A stretch of 64,000 bases of DNA from contig JAUJNI010000002.1 of the NCBI GenBank assembly GCA_030446465.1, forward strand, positions 171,795-235,794, given 5' to 3'. Numbering within the stretch: the stretch's first letter is position 1; the number at the start of each line of letters is the position of its first letter. Of this stretch, positions 26,937 through 34,744 are shown piece by piece. The notes under the pieces were generated by a model. It did no database searches, had not been told where the DNA came from, and saw only the letters and a list, made by a program, of their open reading frames with translations. The position numbers were made by a program, and so were the translations under genes. Source of the stretch: Actinomycetota bacterium (GTDB lineage: Bacteria; Actinomycetota; CADDZG01; WHSQ01).

Positions 26937-27066
26937 TCTTTGTTGATACGTCTTTCTGGGTTGCGCTCATAAGCAGCCGTGTCCCTGCAGCAGCAGACCC
27001 GTGCTCTTTAGAGACGCACAACCGAGTGACTTCGCGGCAGCCGGCTTTCGAGAGCTACGCGAATAG
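26933..27066 (+). pseudogene. vapC: Internally deleted VapC PIN toxin remnant
   Basis: ATG 26933 starts MIFVDTSFWVAL, the first strand and first catalytic Asp of a PIN domain. About 25 residues in, similarity stops. In a different frame, 27001-27066 encodes VLFRDAQPSDFAAAGFRELRE and a stop, resembling the end of VapC proteins. The middle, with the other acidic residues of the active site, is missing; a normal toxin has about 130 residues. The toxin is therefore presumed dead. The remnant ends 62 bp before tRNA-Arg, so the deletion may be linked to rearrangement at the tRNA. Confidence 0.65.
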
Positions 27067-27128
27067 ACGGTCCTGTTGTGGACCGGCCACCGCTCTCCTG
27101 AGTAGCTTAGGGTGCGAGGATAGAAAGA

Positions 27129-27200
27129 GCCCTCGTAGCTCAGGGGATAGAGCACACGCCTCCGGAGCGTGGTGCGCAGGTTCGAATCCTGCCGGGGGCA
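27129..27200 (+). tRNA. tRNA-Arg (anticodon CCG)
   Basis: A complete cloverleaf can be drawn: acceptor GCCCTCG with CGGGGGC, D-arm GCTC/GAGC, anticodon stem CACGC/GCGTG with loop CTCCGGA (anticodon CCG, reads CGG), T-arm GCAGG-TTCGAAT-CCTGC, and discriminator A. CCA is not encoded; CAG follows. The 3' half is repeated elsewhere in the window (28320, 46915, 48241 and 51952), which marks it as a probable integration target. Confidence 0.95.
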
Positions 27201-27223
27201 CAGACAAAAGGGGTGCGCGGTCT

Positions 27224-27266
27224 CCATCAGGGTGCGTCAGTTCGGGCACCAACGTCACCCTGATGG
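27224..27266 (+). terminator. Hairpin between tRNA-Arg and dapA
   Basis: CCATCAGGGTG (27224-27234) pairs perfectly with CACCCTGATGG (27256-27266) around a 21-base loop. It sits 24 bases after the tRNA and 12 bases before the dapA start, so it may end the tRNA transcript or shape the dapA leader. No U-tract follows. Confidence 0.5.
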
Positions 27267-27278
27267 TCAGCTCGCGTT

Positions 27279-28178
27279 TTGTCGGCTCGTAATGTCTACG
27301 TACCGCTGGTGACACCCTACTTAGAGGACGGATCGGTGGCGTTCGACTCAGTCGAACGCCTGTCGTGTCACTTCCTTGATAAAGGTGTAGCCGGGATCGT
27401 CGCGCTTGCTACTACGGGTGAAGCCTCGTTGCTGGAGGAGGCCGAGAAAGAGCAGCTTATTGATATCTGTTCCCGCGTGTGCAGCGATCGAGGAGCGCAG
27501 CTGATCGTCGGCGCCGGGACCAACGACACGAAAGCGACGGTAAGGCGGGTCGAAGGTCTTGCGGAGGTTCCCGGGGTCACCGCCGCGCTGTGTGTCGTGC
27601 CCTACTACCTTCGGCCCAGCCAAGGCGGAATCATTGCGCATTTCAAGGCAGTGGCCGCTGCGAGTCCTGTTCCGATCGTCCTGTACAACATCCCCTACCG
27701 CACAGGGGTTCTCCTGGAGCCTGATGGCCTCTTGGAACTCGCCGATACACCTAACATAGTTGGGGTCAAGCACGCGGTCGGGGCGATCGACGCAGGCACT
27801 CTTCGCGTTCTGGCAGAAGCGCCGCCGGACTTCGCGATTCTTGGTGGCGATGACATGTATTTGTTCCCAATGGCTCTGCTTGGAGCCTCGGGTGCAATAG
27901 CCGCGTCTGCGCACGTGTGTACGGAGCGTTTCGTGGAGATGATTGAGTGCGGTGCGGTGGGTAAAGTGGATGAAGGTCGCCGCCACCATGAAGAGCTACT
28001 ACCTGTCGTCACCGCATGTTTCGCAGAACCTAGTCCAGCGGTGTCCAAGGGGGTACTTCACGAGCAGGGGCTGATCCCCACACCCATTGTGCGCCCTCCG
28101 TTTGCAAACGCATCTGCAAACGCATTGAGACGTGCGCGGGATGCGGTCGCCGCGGCGTCATTCTCGGGGAGCAAATAG
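27279..28178 (+). CDS. dapA: 4-Hydroxy-tetrahydrodipicolinate synthase family protein
   Basis: 299 residues, TTG start at 27279. The aldolase condenses pyruvate with aspartate semialdehyde in lysine and diaminopimelate synthesis. Visible are the N-terminal YVPLVTPYLEDGSV, GIVALATTGEASLLEEAEKEQL with the Thr-Thr of the proton relay, the Tyr in LYNIPYRTG and the Schiff-base Lys164 in IVGVKHAVG. Related aldolases (N-acetylneuraminate or keto-deoxy-sugar lyases) share this fold, so the reaction is likely but not certain. No clear ribosome site precedes it. It lies alone between tRNA-Arg and a duplicated piece of the tRNA 3' end. Confidence 0.85.
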   Translation: MSARNVYVPLVTPYLEDGSVAFDSVERLSCHFLDKGVAGIVALATTGEASLLEEAEKEQLIDICSRVCSDRGAQLIVGAGTNDTKATVRRVEGLAEVPGVTAALCVVPYYLRPSQGGIIAHFKAVAAASPVPIVLYNIPYRTGVLLEPDGLLELADTPNIVGVKHAVGAIDAGTLRVLAEAPPDFAILGGDDMYLFPMALLGASGAIAASAHVCTERFVEMIECGAVGKVDEGRRHHEELLPVVTACFAEPSPAVSKGVLHEQGLIPTPIVRPPFANASANALRRARDAVAAASFSGSK

Positions 28179-28578
28179 AATTGTACGTGGGGGGTAGCGC
28201 CCCGGAGATCTGTCTTAATCATCGTTCTCACTCGCCCAGAGGGACTCTTCAGCGCGAAGGAAAGTTAGCCTGTAGCGGGCACAAATCTGAAAGGGCGATT
28301 GTCGCTCCTTTCGTTCGGTTCCTGCCGGGGGCACCGGTGAACTTGCGAAACCACAGGTCGTGTCGAAGATGCCCTGCGCACAGGTTCGAACCCGGGGAGG
28401 ATTCCAACCTGTGTGCGCGGTCACGCGCCGCTACTGCGAATCGTTCGAGCAGATGCGACAGCGGTAACGGACGCGACCATCGCGCTGCGCCGGGTGCGAC
28501 CGAGAGCGTCTGAAGAAGGCATATGTGCGCCCTTGGACATCCCTAAGAAGGCAGAACCCCAGAGCAAACGCCGATCAG
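28179..28578. other. Intergenic stretch with tRNA 3'-end copy and recombinase-tail-like sequence
   Basis: About 400 bp without an intact gene. It holds the 15-bp copy of the tRNA-Arg 3' end at 28320-28334. On the minus strand around 28330-28400 it can be read as TTCGFASSPVPPAG, the type of sequence found where integrase or recombinase genes run into a tRNA attachment core. The frame is short and has no start, so I treat it as debris from past integration. Confidence 0.5.
28320..28334 (+). repeat. Direct copy of tRNA-Arg 3' end
   Basis: TCCTGCCGGGGGCAC is identical to 27187-27201 at the end of tRNA-Arg. The two copies lie in the same orientation about 1.1 kb apart and flank dapA, as left and right attachment cores would flank an integrated segment. 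Confidence 0.7.
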
Positions 28579-28965
28579 TTACGCGATCCGAAGATCAGTT
28601 AGAGCAAAGTCCTCACCGATGAACAGCAACGGCTCGTCCGCAAGCTTGGCGATGGAGTAGGTCATGCAATCGCCGAAGTTGAGCGAAGCTTCGTGCCGCC
28701 CGCGTCCGAAGCGGTCAAAGGCGTCCACTGCTTCCTTCCAATGATCGTCGCTAAAGGAAACGGTGGCCACCTCCAGTTCTTGCACGAACCGTGCCAGTAG
28801 CCCTATTGCATTCCGGCGCATCTTCGACGTCAAAACAATCCCGGTCTCCACCACCGTCGGAGTCCCGATGGCTCTGCTCTCAGTGGCCCCCAGCTTCTGG
28901 AGCACCTCCTCGTGTCCCGGCTCCTTGAAGAAGACGGCCACTACGGCGGAGGTGTCGAGGATCAC
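28579..28965 (-). CDS. vapC: VapC-family PIN-domain toxin
   Basis: 128 residues, full length. PIN endoribonucleases cleave RNA with a cluster of acidic residues: Asp in MILDTSAVV, Glu in TVVETGIVLTSK, Asp in LNFGDCMTYSIAKL and Asp in GEDFALTDL are all present. The ATG overlaps the vapB stop by 4 bp. Similar in type to mycobacterial VapC proteins paired with a VapB of the LNIKNPEVERLA type. Confidence 0.93.
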   Translation of the reverse strand: MILDTSAVVAVFFKEPGHEEVLQKLGATESRAIGTPTVVETGIVLTSKMRRNAIGLLARFVQELEVATVSFSDDHWKEAVDAFDRFGRGRHEASLNFGDCMTYSIAKLADEPLLFIGEDFALTDLRIA

Positions 28966-29234
28966 ACGCCCTCCCCGCCGTATCCCAGAATCTCCTCCCG
29001 CTCGCGTTTCGTTGTTCGGCGGCCCCGCACTCCACGCGGAACAACGGGCCAGATCTCGCGCTCGAGAAACCGCCTGAGAGCAGCATCACCGGTTCGGTTC
29101 GCAATCCGCCGGACGAGCTTCCCCCTGCGCTCCTCCAGGGCTCGACGGATCGCCTCCGTCTTTGTTTCGCCCGTCAAACCGGCAACTTCCTCAGCAAGCC
29201 GCTCGACCTCCGGGTTTTTGATGTTCAGGGGCAG
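28962..29234 (-). CDS. vapB: VapB-family antitoxin with CTG start
   Basis: 90 residues if begun at CTG 29234, which lies six bases after AAGGAGG. This start adds LPLNIKNPEVERLAEEVAG to the shorter TTG-initiated frame (29177), and that added segment is the conserved N-terminus of this VapB family, so the CTG is strongly favoured. The next part, LTGETKTEAIRRALEERRGKL, completes the DNA-binding domain; the C-terminal half is basic and should bind the toxin. Confidence 0.88.
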   Translation of the reverse strand: MPLNIKNPEVERLAEEVAGLTGETKTEAIRRALEERRGKLVRRIANRTGDAALRRFLEREIWPVVPRGVRGRRTTKREREEILGYGGEGV

Positions 29235-29247
29235 CGTTTTCCTCCTT

Positions 29248-29264
29248 GGTAGACATTCTCTACC
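29248..29264 (-). promoter_or_regulatory. Inverted repeat upstream of vapBC
   Basis: GGTAGA-N5-TCTACC at 29248-29264 lies immediately upstream of the vapB ribosome-binding site on the minus strand; a further TCTACC follows on the plus strand at 29267. This is the position expected for an autoregulatory VapBC operator. Confidence 0.55.
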
Positions 29265-29466
29265 TTTCTACCACAGGTGGGCAGCGGGTCGCAGGAAGCA
29301 TTAAGCCCACGGCTGCTTGCTACTCGTCTGCCTGCTCTTTGCCCTACGCAGCCGGATTTCACGGCTTGAAGGAGCGCGACTACTCCTTATCGACGGCGCA
29401 TACATTGGCAGCACGATCCTCGCGGCCTGAGGCCCCGTTAGTCGAGGCTCGGCCGTGCGCTTGCTC
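29265..29466. other. Intergenic stretch, nothing recognised
   Basis: About 200 bp, continuing to the gene at 29571 through the repeat motif at 29467-29488. Only a short frame at 29246-29473 lies here, without similarity or start signals. It presumably holds the upstream regions of the divergent vapBC and GNAT-AAA+ genes. Confidence 0.4.
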
Positions 29467-29488
29467 CTCATGAAGGGTTCATGCAGAG
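29467..29488 (+). promoter_or_regulatory. Tandem 11-bp motif, candidate response-regulator site
   Basis: CTCATG and TTCATG start exactly 11 bp apart (29467 and 29478), inside the core TCATGAAGGGTTCATGC. The site at 33039 has the same 11-bp spacing and agrees at 15 of 17 core positions. Tandem repeats spaced by 11 bp are typical of OmpR/PhoB-type regulators. It lies 82 bp before the GNAT-AAA+ start. Confidence 0.6.
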
Positions 29489-29570
29489 TGTCGAGATGCT
29501 GCGTCAAGGCGACCGCCCTGCCAGGCGGGACTCAAGGCTAATGGCAACGGAGCGCCTTGAGGATGATTAG

Positions 29571-30848
29571 GTGACTGTGTTCGTTCGGCCCTATCGCGAC
29601 CGTGATCTTCCCGGACTGCTCCAATTGTGGGGACTCGTCGCAGAGGCGCCCCGTGAGCCGGAGCTACTCTCCGTGGACGACGCCGTCGATCTCCTGGATG
29701 CCGACGGTGCGGTGTGTGTGGTCGCGGATGAGGACGACGACGTCGTCGGTGTCGGGCTCGGAGTCGCGGCGGGGGCGGTCGCGTGGGTGCTGCGCGTCAT
29801 CGTTGCGCCGGGGGTCGCCGAAGGCGAGATCAGTCGCCGGCTGCTGGACGAGCTCGAGGCTCGACTGGCCGAGATGGGAGCGCGCAAGCTCATCGCCCTC
29901 GTGGTGGACGAGGACATGGCGGCTGGCCTGGAGGCGCACGGTTACGTGCCGGCGCGTCACTCGCTGTGCATGCAGCGCATCGTTCCGGCCAACCTCGCGA
30001 CTCCCTCCGCCCTCGCCGAGCTCGGCGGACGGATGGTCGATCCGGGCTTGTGGGACTCACTCAAAGGACTCAAGGACGCGAAGGAAATCATCGAGCGGCG
30101 GGTCATCCTCCCGCTTGCCGAACCTCAACTTGCCGCCCGCCATGCGGTCTCTTCTCCGAGCGCCATCGTGCTCTTCGGGCCGCCCGGCACCGGCAAGACG
30201 ACGTTCGCCAAGGGCGTCGCGTCGCGCGTCGAGTGGCCCTTCGTGGAGATCCACCCGAGCCAGTTGGTGGCCGAGGGCGCCGAGCGCCAGGCGGAGCTGC
30301 TCGCGCAGACGTTTGATCGCATCTTCGATCTTCCCTCGGCGGTCGTCTTCGTCGACGAAGTCGAAGACCTCGCGGCCAAGCGGGACGAGGAGCGACGCGT
30401 GAACGTCAGTGTGACCAACGAGTTCCTCAAACAGATCCCTCGCTTCCGCGACGTCCCCCATCACCTGCTCACCTGCGCGACCAACTGGATCAGCCGTCTC
30501 GACCCCGCCTTCCTGCGCCCCGGACGCTTCGACTACCTCCTGCCCGTAGGACCGCCGGATGCCGACGCGCGCGCGGCCATCTGGCGTCGCTACGTCGAAG
30601 AGATCACCGAAGAGGACGTCGATATCAATGCGCTGGTGGGTGCGAGTGAGTTCTTTACTCCGGCCGACATCGAGTTCGCGGCGCGCAAAGCCGCGCAGCG
30701 CGCGTTCGAGCGTGAGCACTTCGCGGGGGCCGGCAGGCGAGCTCTACTCGAAGACTTCCTCGAAGCGATAAGTAAGACTCGGCCGACGCTGTCCGCGGAG
30801 CTCGTTGACGCTTTCAAAGCCGACACCGAACAATTCGCCCGCTACTGA
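29571..30848 (+). CDS. GNAT-like domain fused to AAA+ ATPase
   Basis: 425 residues. Residues 1 to about 130 have a GNAT acetyltransferase pattern (VRPYRDRDLPGLLQLW, then VLRVIVAPGVAEGEISRRLLDELEARLAEMGARKLIALV), but the acetyl-CoA-binding Q/RxxGxG/A is not clear. From about 155 a classical FtsH/Cdc48-like AAA+ domain follows: Walker A FGPPGTGKTT (Lys209), Walker B AVVFVDEVEDLAAKRDEE, sensor 1 in LLTCATNW and arginine-finger RLDPAFLRPGRFD. It lacks a protease domain and membrane span, so it probably remodels a protein partner. GTG start, preceded by GAGGAT. Its neighbours suggest a link to the inorganic-carbon locus. Confidence 0.85.
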   Translation: MTVFVRPYRDRDLPGLLQLWGLVAEAPREPELLSVDDAVDLLDADGAVCVVADEDDDVVGVGLGVAAGAVAWVLRVIVAPGVAEGEISRRLLDELEARLAEMGARKLIALVVDEDMAAGLEAHGYVPARHSLCMQRIVPANLATPSALAELGGRMVDPGLWDSLKGLKDAKEIIERRVILPLAEPQLAARHAVSSPSAIVLFGPPGTGKTTFAKGVASRVEWPFVEIHPSQLVAEGAERQAELLAQTFDRIFDLPSAVVFVDEVEDLAAKRDEERRVNVSVTNEFLKQIPRFRDVPHHLLTCATNWISRLDPAFLRPGRFDYLLPVGPPDADARAAIWRRYVEEITEEDVDINALVGASEFFTPADIEFAARKAAQRAFEREHFAGAGRRALLEDFLEAISKTRPTLSAELVDAFKADTEQFARY

Positions 30849-30851
30849 TCT

Positions 30852-32249
30852 TTAGCGAAGCTCGACTATGACTTCGAGGCCTCCCTCGGCGCGATTGCGA
30901 GCGCGAACGTTCCCCTCGTGGGACGCCGCTACTGCGGCGACGATCGATAGACCCAGGCCTGCAGCTCCTCGCCGGGGGCCGGCACGAGCGTAGCGGTCGA
31001 ACATCTTGCCGAGGACGGCGGGTGCCGCGCCCGGGCCCGTATCCCGCACCACCAGCAGAGCTCCGTTGTTTCGTTGCTCCACCTCGATCTCGACCGTTCC
31101 TCCTTGGGGCGTGTGCCTCAACGCGTTGTCGACGAGGTTGGCGACAGCTCGCTCGATCGCGTGCGGGTCGCCCTCAGTTCGGGCCTCACCCCTCGCCCGC
31201 AACGCCACTCCCTTGCCTGCCGCGAGTGCCGAGAACCGTTCCGCCGTCCTGCGCGCGAGCTCGCCCAGGTCCACCGGCTCCGGCAGGTCGAGCACGACGT
31301 CGGCATCGGCGCGCGCGAGCAACAGCATGTCCTCTATGACGCCGGTGGTGCGGTCGACCTCCTCTAGCATGCTGTTTACGGTCGCGCGGAGTTCTTCGTC
31401 GCTGAGGACTTCTAGCAGCAGCTCGAGTTCGGCGCGGATGATCGCCAGCGGCGTTCGCAGCTCGTGCCCCACCTTCGCAGTCAGCTGGCGCTCGCGCTGC
31501 CACGCGGCATCGAGCCGATCGAGCATGCGGTTGAGCGTCACGCCGAGGCGACCGATTTCATCGGTCGTCGCGGCCACCGACAGCCGTTGGGAAAGGTCCA
31601 GGGCGCCGATCGCCTCAGCTTCGGCGGCGAAGTTTCGGAGAGGAGCTAGAGAGCGCTTCGTGATCCACCACCCCGCGATCGCTGCTACCACGGCAGCCAC
31701 GGCGGCTGCGGGGGCGTACACCGCCAGCAGCGTTTTCTCCGCGTCTGTCACGTCCTGGATCGGCGCGGCGACGGAGACGATACGCCCGCTCCCGTCGTCG
31801 ATCGGGGCCCCGACGAACCGGTGGCTCCGTCCCTTGACCGTCGCGTCCCCGTAGACCGGAACGCCGGCCGCGACTCGCACCACTGCGCCGCCCCGAACCA
31901 GACCTTCAGCTCCGACGAGGCCTTCGCTCGCTGCAAGGACAGACCCGGTCGCGGACATGATCTGTACCTCAAAACCCGAGGCTCCGGGTGAGCCGGCGGG
32001 GCCGCTTAGTTCCGACCGCAGGAGCTCGGGGAGCTCTTCCCTGCGTACGTCGTCCACGGCGGCGGCCGTGATCCGCGCCACGTCGATCAACTGGCGGTCG
32101 ATGTCCTCGCGCAACGCGCTACCGAACTGGCGATGGACGAGCACCCCGACGAGCACCAGCAGTGCGATAAAGGTTCCGGAGCTCAGTGCCGCCATGCGCC
32201 CCGCGACGGGCAAGCGGGCCAGCCGGCCGATCACTCCTCCGCGGGACAT
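30852..32249 (-). CDS. Sensor histidine kinase
   Basis: 465 residues. Two membrane spans (about 19-40 and 178-196) enclose an extracytoplasmic sensor loop of about 135 residues. A HAMP domain follows (ITKRSLAPLRNFAAEAEAIGALDLSQRL), then the HisKA box AKVGHELRTPLAIIRAEL with phospho-acceptor His262. The HATPase domain has the N-box AVANLVDNALRHTP and G-boxes VVRDTGPGAAPA and GAAGLGLSIVAAVAASHEG. Its start lies within the end of the response-regulator gene (19-bp overlap). It faces away from the AAA+ gene and probably controls the SulP/DAB operon. Confidence 0.94.
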   Translation of the reverse strand: MSRGGVIGRLARLPVAGRMAALSSGTFIALLVLVGVLVHRQFGSALREDIDRQLIDVARITAAAVDDVRREELPELLRSELSGPAGSPGASGFEVQIMSATGSVLAASEGLVGAEGLVRGGAVVRVAAGVPVYGDATVKGRSHRFVGAPIDDGSGRIVSVAAPIQDVTDAEKTLLAVYAPAAAVAAVVAAIAGWWITKRSLAPLRNFAAEAEAIGALDLSQRLSVAATTDEIGRLGVTLNRMLDRLDAAWQRERQLTAKVGHELRTPLAIIRAELELLLEVLSDEELRATVNSMLEEVDRTTGVIEDMLLLARADADVVLDLPEPVDLGELARRTAERFSALAAGKGVALRARGEARTEGDPHAIERAVANLVDNALRHTPQGGTVEIEVEQRNNGALLVVRDTGPGAAPAVLGKMFDRYARAGPRRGAAGLGLSIVAAVAASHEGNVRARNRAEGGLEVIVELR

Positions 32250-32914
32250 CGCAGGCGGAAACCGACGCCGCGCACGGTTTCGATGAGGGGGTGATCGAAA
32301 CGTCGATCGACCTTGTGGCGGAGGTTTTTGATGAAGGCGTCGACGATGTTGGAGGTCTGTTCGTCGGTCCTGTCACCCCACACGTGCCGCAGGATCCGGT
32401 TCCGCTGGACCACCTCGTTGCGGTGGTGAAGGAGGAACTCGAGCAGCGCGAATTCTCGCCTCGAGAGCTCGATCGGCTCCCCGTCCCACGACACCACGCG
32501 AGTCGCAGGATCGAGTTTGAGCGACCCGCACGTCAGGATGGCGGGTCGAGGGGGCCGGCCCCGTCGGATGAGGGCGCGCAGGCGCGACAGCAGCTCGCCG
32601 AGGGCAAACGGCTTCACCACGTAGTCGTCCGCGCCGGCATCCAGGCCGCTGATCCGATCCTCGACGGCGTCGAGCGCGGTCAGCATGAGGATCGGCGCCC
32701 ACACCTCCGCTTGCCTGAGCCGCCGGCAGACGTCGAAACCATCCACATCCGGCAGCATGATGTCGAGGACGATGGCGTCGTAGCCGCCGTCCAGCGCGAG
32801 GGATAGACCGCCGTGACCGTCGGCCGCCTCGTCCACCGTGTAGCCGGCTCCCTCGAGCCCGCGCCGCAGGACCCCCCGCATCTTCGCCTCGTCCTCGACC
32901 AACAGGAGGCGCAT
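32231..32914 (-). CDS. OmpR-family response regulator
   Basis: 227 residues from ATG 32914 (MRLLLVEDEAKMRGVLRRGL), preceded by GGAG; ATG 32926 is also possible, while longer frames run into the SulP promoter. The receiver domain has Asp51 as phosphorylation site (AIVLDIMLPDVDG), Thr in MLTALDAVED and Lys in YVVKPFALGEL. The winged-helix output domain reads PIELSRREFALLEFLLHHRNEVVQRNRILRHVWG...IVDAFIKNLRHKVD. It is expressed with the kinase and is the natural candidate to bind the tandem motifs at 29467 and 33039. Confidence 0.95.
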   Translation of the reverse strand: MRLLLVEDEAKMRGVLRRGLEGAGYTVDEAADGHGGLSLALDGGYDAIVLDIMLPDVDGFDVCRRLRQAEVWAPILMLTALDAVEDRISGLDAGADDYVVKPFALGELLSRLRALIRRGRPPRPAILTCGSLKLDPATRVVSWDGEPIELSRREFALLEFLLHHRNEVVQRNRILRHVWGDRTDEQTSNIVDAFIKNLRHKVDRRFDHPLIETVRGVGFRLRCPAEE

Positions 32915-33038
32915 TCTTCTCCCCATTCCCTCGGTCCGGCGCTCGTCGGCACGCCGGCCCCGGAGTGCTCCCTCGCATGCTACGAGGTTGCGCCCGCCGT
33001 GAGCAGCGACTGGCACGGGAGCCTTGGCGGTATTACTA

Positions 33039-33060
33039 TTCATGAAAGTTTCATGCGAAG
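33039..33060 (+). promoter_or_regulatory. Tandem 11-bp motif and palindrome upstream of the SulP/DAB operon
   Basis: TTCATG occurs at 33039 and 33050, exactly 11 bp apart; the core CATGAAAGTTTCATG (33041-33055) is also a perfect palindrome with one central base. It lies between the divergent response-regulator and SulP genes, 36 bp before the SulP start. The close match at 29467-29488 supports a common regulator. Confidence 0.65.
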
Positions 33061-33095
33061 TCGCGCCGCTTTGGCTTCGAGCAGGGGGGGTTACC

Positions 33096-34667
33096 GTGAC
33101 GACTGAGGTGGTAGTGGAGACGCCGGCGGAACGACCGACGCCGCCGAAGGACTGGCTTCCCGGGCTCAAGGAGAACTTCCAGACCGACATCGTCTCCGGG
33201 CTCATCATCTTTCTCATTGCGTTGCCGCTGTGTCTCGGCATCGCGATCGCGTCGGGCGCTCCGCCGATCGCAGGGGTGATCTCGGGGATCGTCGCGGGAA
33301 CGCTCGCGAATCTCTTCTCGGGTTCCTACGTCACCATCAACGGGCCGGCCGCGGGCATGATCGTGATCGTCCTTGGAGCCGTGACCGAGCTGGGGTTCCG
33401 GGGGGCGCTCGCGGTCGGGGTCGTCGCCGGCTTGATCCAGATCGGTCTGGGCCTGGCAAGAACGGGGAAACTCACCGGCTTCTTCCCACTCTCGGTGGTG
33501 CACGGGATGCTCGCCGGCATCGGTCTGATCATCATGGCGGGGCAGATCCACATCGTCGTCGGTCACGAGAACCCGCGGGCCCACGGCTTCCACATCTTCA
33601 CGGAGATCCCACCGAGCATCTTCAACCCGGTGGTCGAGACGGCGATCGTGGGGCTAGCCGCCGTCCTCATCATGGTGTTCTGGACTCGTCTCGGCAAGAT
33701 CGGCCGGGTGCTGCCTGCGCCCCTGGTCGCCGTCATAGTCGGAACCGTGATCGCGCTCATCAACGGAGCGGGGCCGCGCCTCGACCTCGCAGGCAGCCTC
33801 CTCGATGGATTCCAAACCCCCGACTTCTCCGCACTGGTGTCGGCTGCGGCCGTAAAGTGGATCATCCTTTACGTTTTCGTCGCGAGCCTCGAGTCGTTGC
33901 TGACGTCCGAGGCGGTCGACAAGCTGGATCCGTGGAAACGGCGCTCCAATATGAATAGGGAGCTGATCGGAAAGGGCACCGGCAACTTGGTGTCGAGTGC
34001 GATCGGGGGGCTCCCGATGATCGCGGAGGTGGTGCGCTCCAAGGCCAACATCATCGCGGGAGCGCGCACGCGCTGGTCGAACTTCTTCCACGGCACCTTC
34101 TTGTTCGTGTTCGTACTGGCGGTACCCGGACTCCTCGAGCTGATCCCGCTCGCGGCGCTGGCCGGCATTCTGCTGGTGGTCGGCTTCAGACTCGCCCACC
34201 CCGTCGATTTCAAGCACGCCTGGGATATCGGCAAGGTCGACTTCGCGCTGATGATCATCACCGCATTCACGGTCTTGCTCACCGACCTGCTTATCGGTGT
34301 TGCCACGGGGATCGTGCTCGGTCTCCTCTATGCGGTCTTCAGGCGAACCAGCCCCGCCAACCTCTTCAAGCCGAAGATGAACGTCACCGACGACGGCGAG
34401 CAGGTGAACGTGAAACTCAGAGGCGCCCTCGGGTTCCATAACTTCATCCCCCTCCGCAGCGTGCTCGATAACATGCCGCGCGGTCGCGTGGTCACGCTTG
34501 ACTTCACCGAGGTTCACTACATCGACCCGACCGTGCTGGAACGCCTGCACGACTTCGAGATCGATTACGCGTACGACGGCGGATCGGTCCGGCGTATCGG
34601 TGAAGACGCGCTCGTTCGAGGACCACACCCGTTCTCTATGCGCACCGCCCCCAAGGTCACGGTCTGA
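33096..34667 (+). CDS. SulP-family anion transporter with STAS domain, probable bicarbonate carrier
   Basis: 523 residues from GTG 33096, preceded by a G-rich ribosome site; a frame starting at 33024 overlaps the regulatory palindrome. The membrane part has the SulP start DIVSGLIIFLIALPLCLGIAIASGAPPIAGVISGIVAGTLANLFSGS and TINGPAAGMIVIVLGAV. A cytosolic STAS domain occupies about residues 430-510 (VNVKLRGALGFHNFIPLRSVLDNM...VTLDFTEVHYIDPTVLERLHDF). SulP proteins carry sulfate, bicarbonate or other anions; the closely following DabA operon makes bicarbonate the likeliest substrate (inference), though sulfate is not excluded. First gene of the operon. Confidence 0.88.
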   Translation: MTTEVVVETPAERPTPPKDWLPGLKENFQTDIVSGLIIFLIALPLCLGIAIASGAPPIAGVISGIVAGTLANLFSGSYVTINGPAAGMIVIVLGAVTELGFRGALAVGVVAGLIQIGLGLARTGKLTGFFPLSVVHGMLAGIGLIIMAGQIHIVVGHENPRAHGFHIFTEIPPSIFNPVVETAIVGLAAVLIMVFWTRLGKIGRVLPAPLVAVIVGTVIALINGAGPRLDLAGSLLDGFQTPDFSALVSAAAVKWIILYVFVASLESLLTSEAVDKLDPWKRRSNMNRELIGKGTGNLVSSAIGGLPMIAEVVRSKANIIAGARTRWSNFFHGTFLFVFVLAVPGLLELIPLAALAGILLVVGFRLAHPVDFKHAWDIGKVDFALMIITAFTVLLTDLLIGVATGIVLGLLYAVFRRTSPANLFKPKMNVTDDGEQVNVKLRGALGFHNFIPLRSVLDNMPRGRVVTLDFTEVHYIDPTVLERLHDFEIDYAYDGGSVRRIGEDALVRGPHPFSMRTAPKVTV

Positions 34668-34744
34668 GCCGATGACCCTCCGCCTGGAGGCTGTGGCGTA
34701 AGCAGCATGGGTTATCCAGCCGCGACCAAACGGACGATCTCCTG

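Noticed and set aside
26967..27315. Minus-strand frames reading PRQDSNLRT or VPPAGFEPAH
   Set aside because: They are antisense translations of tRNA-Arg, a frequent false gene call.
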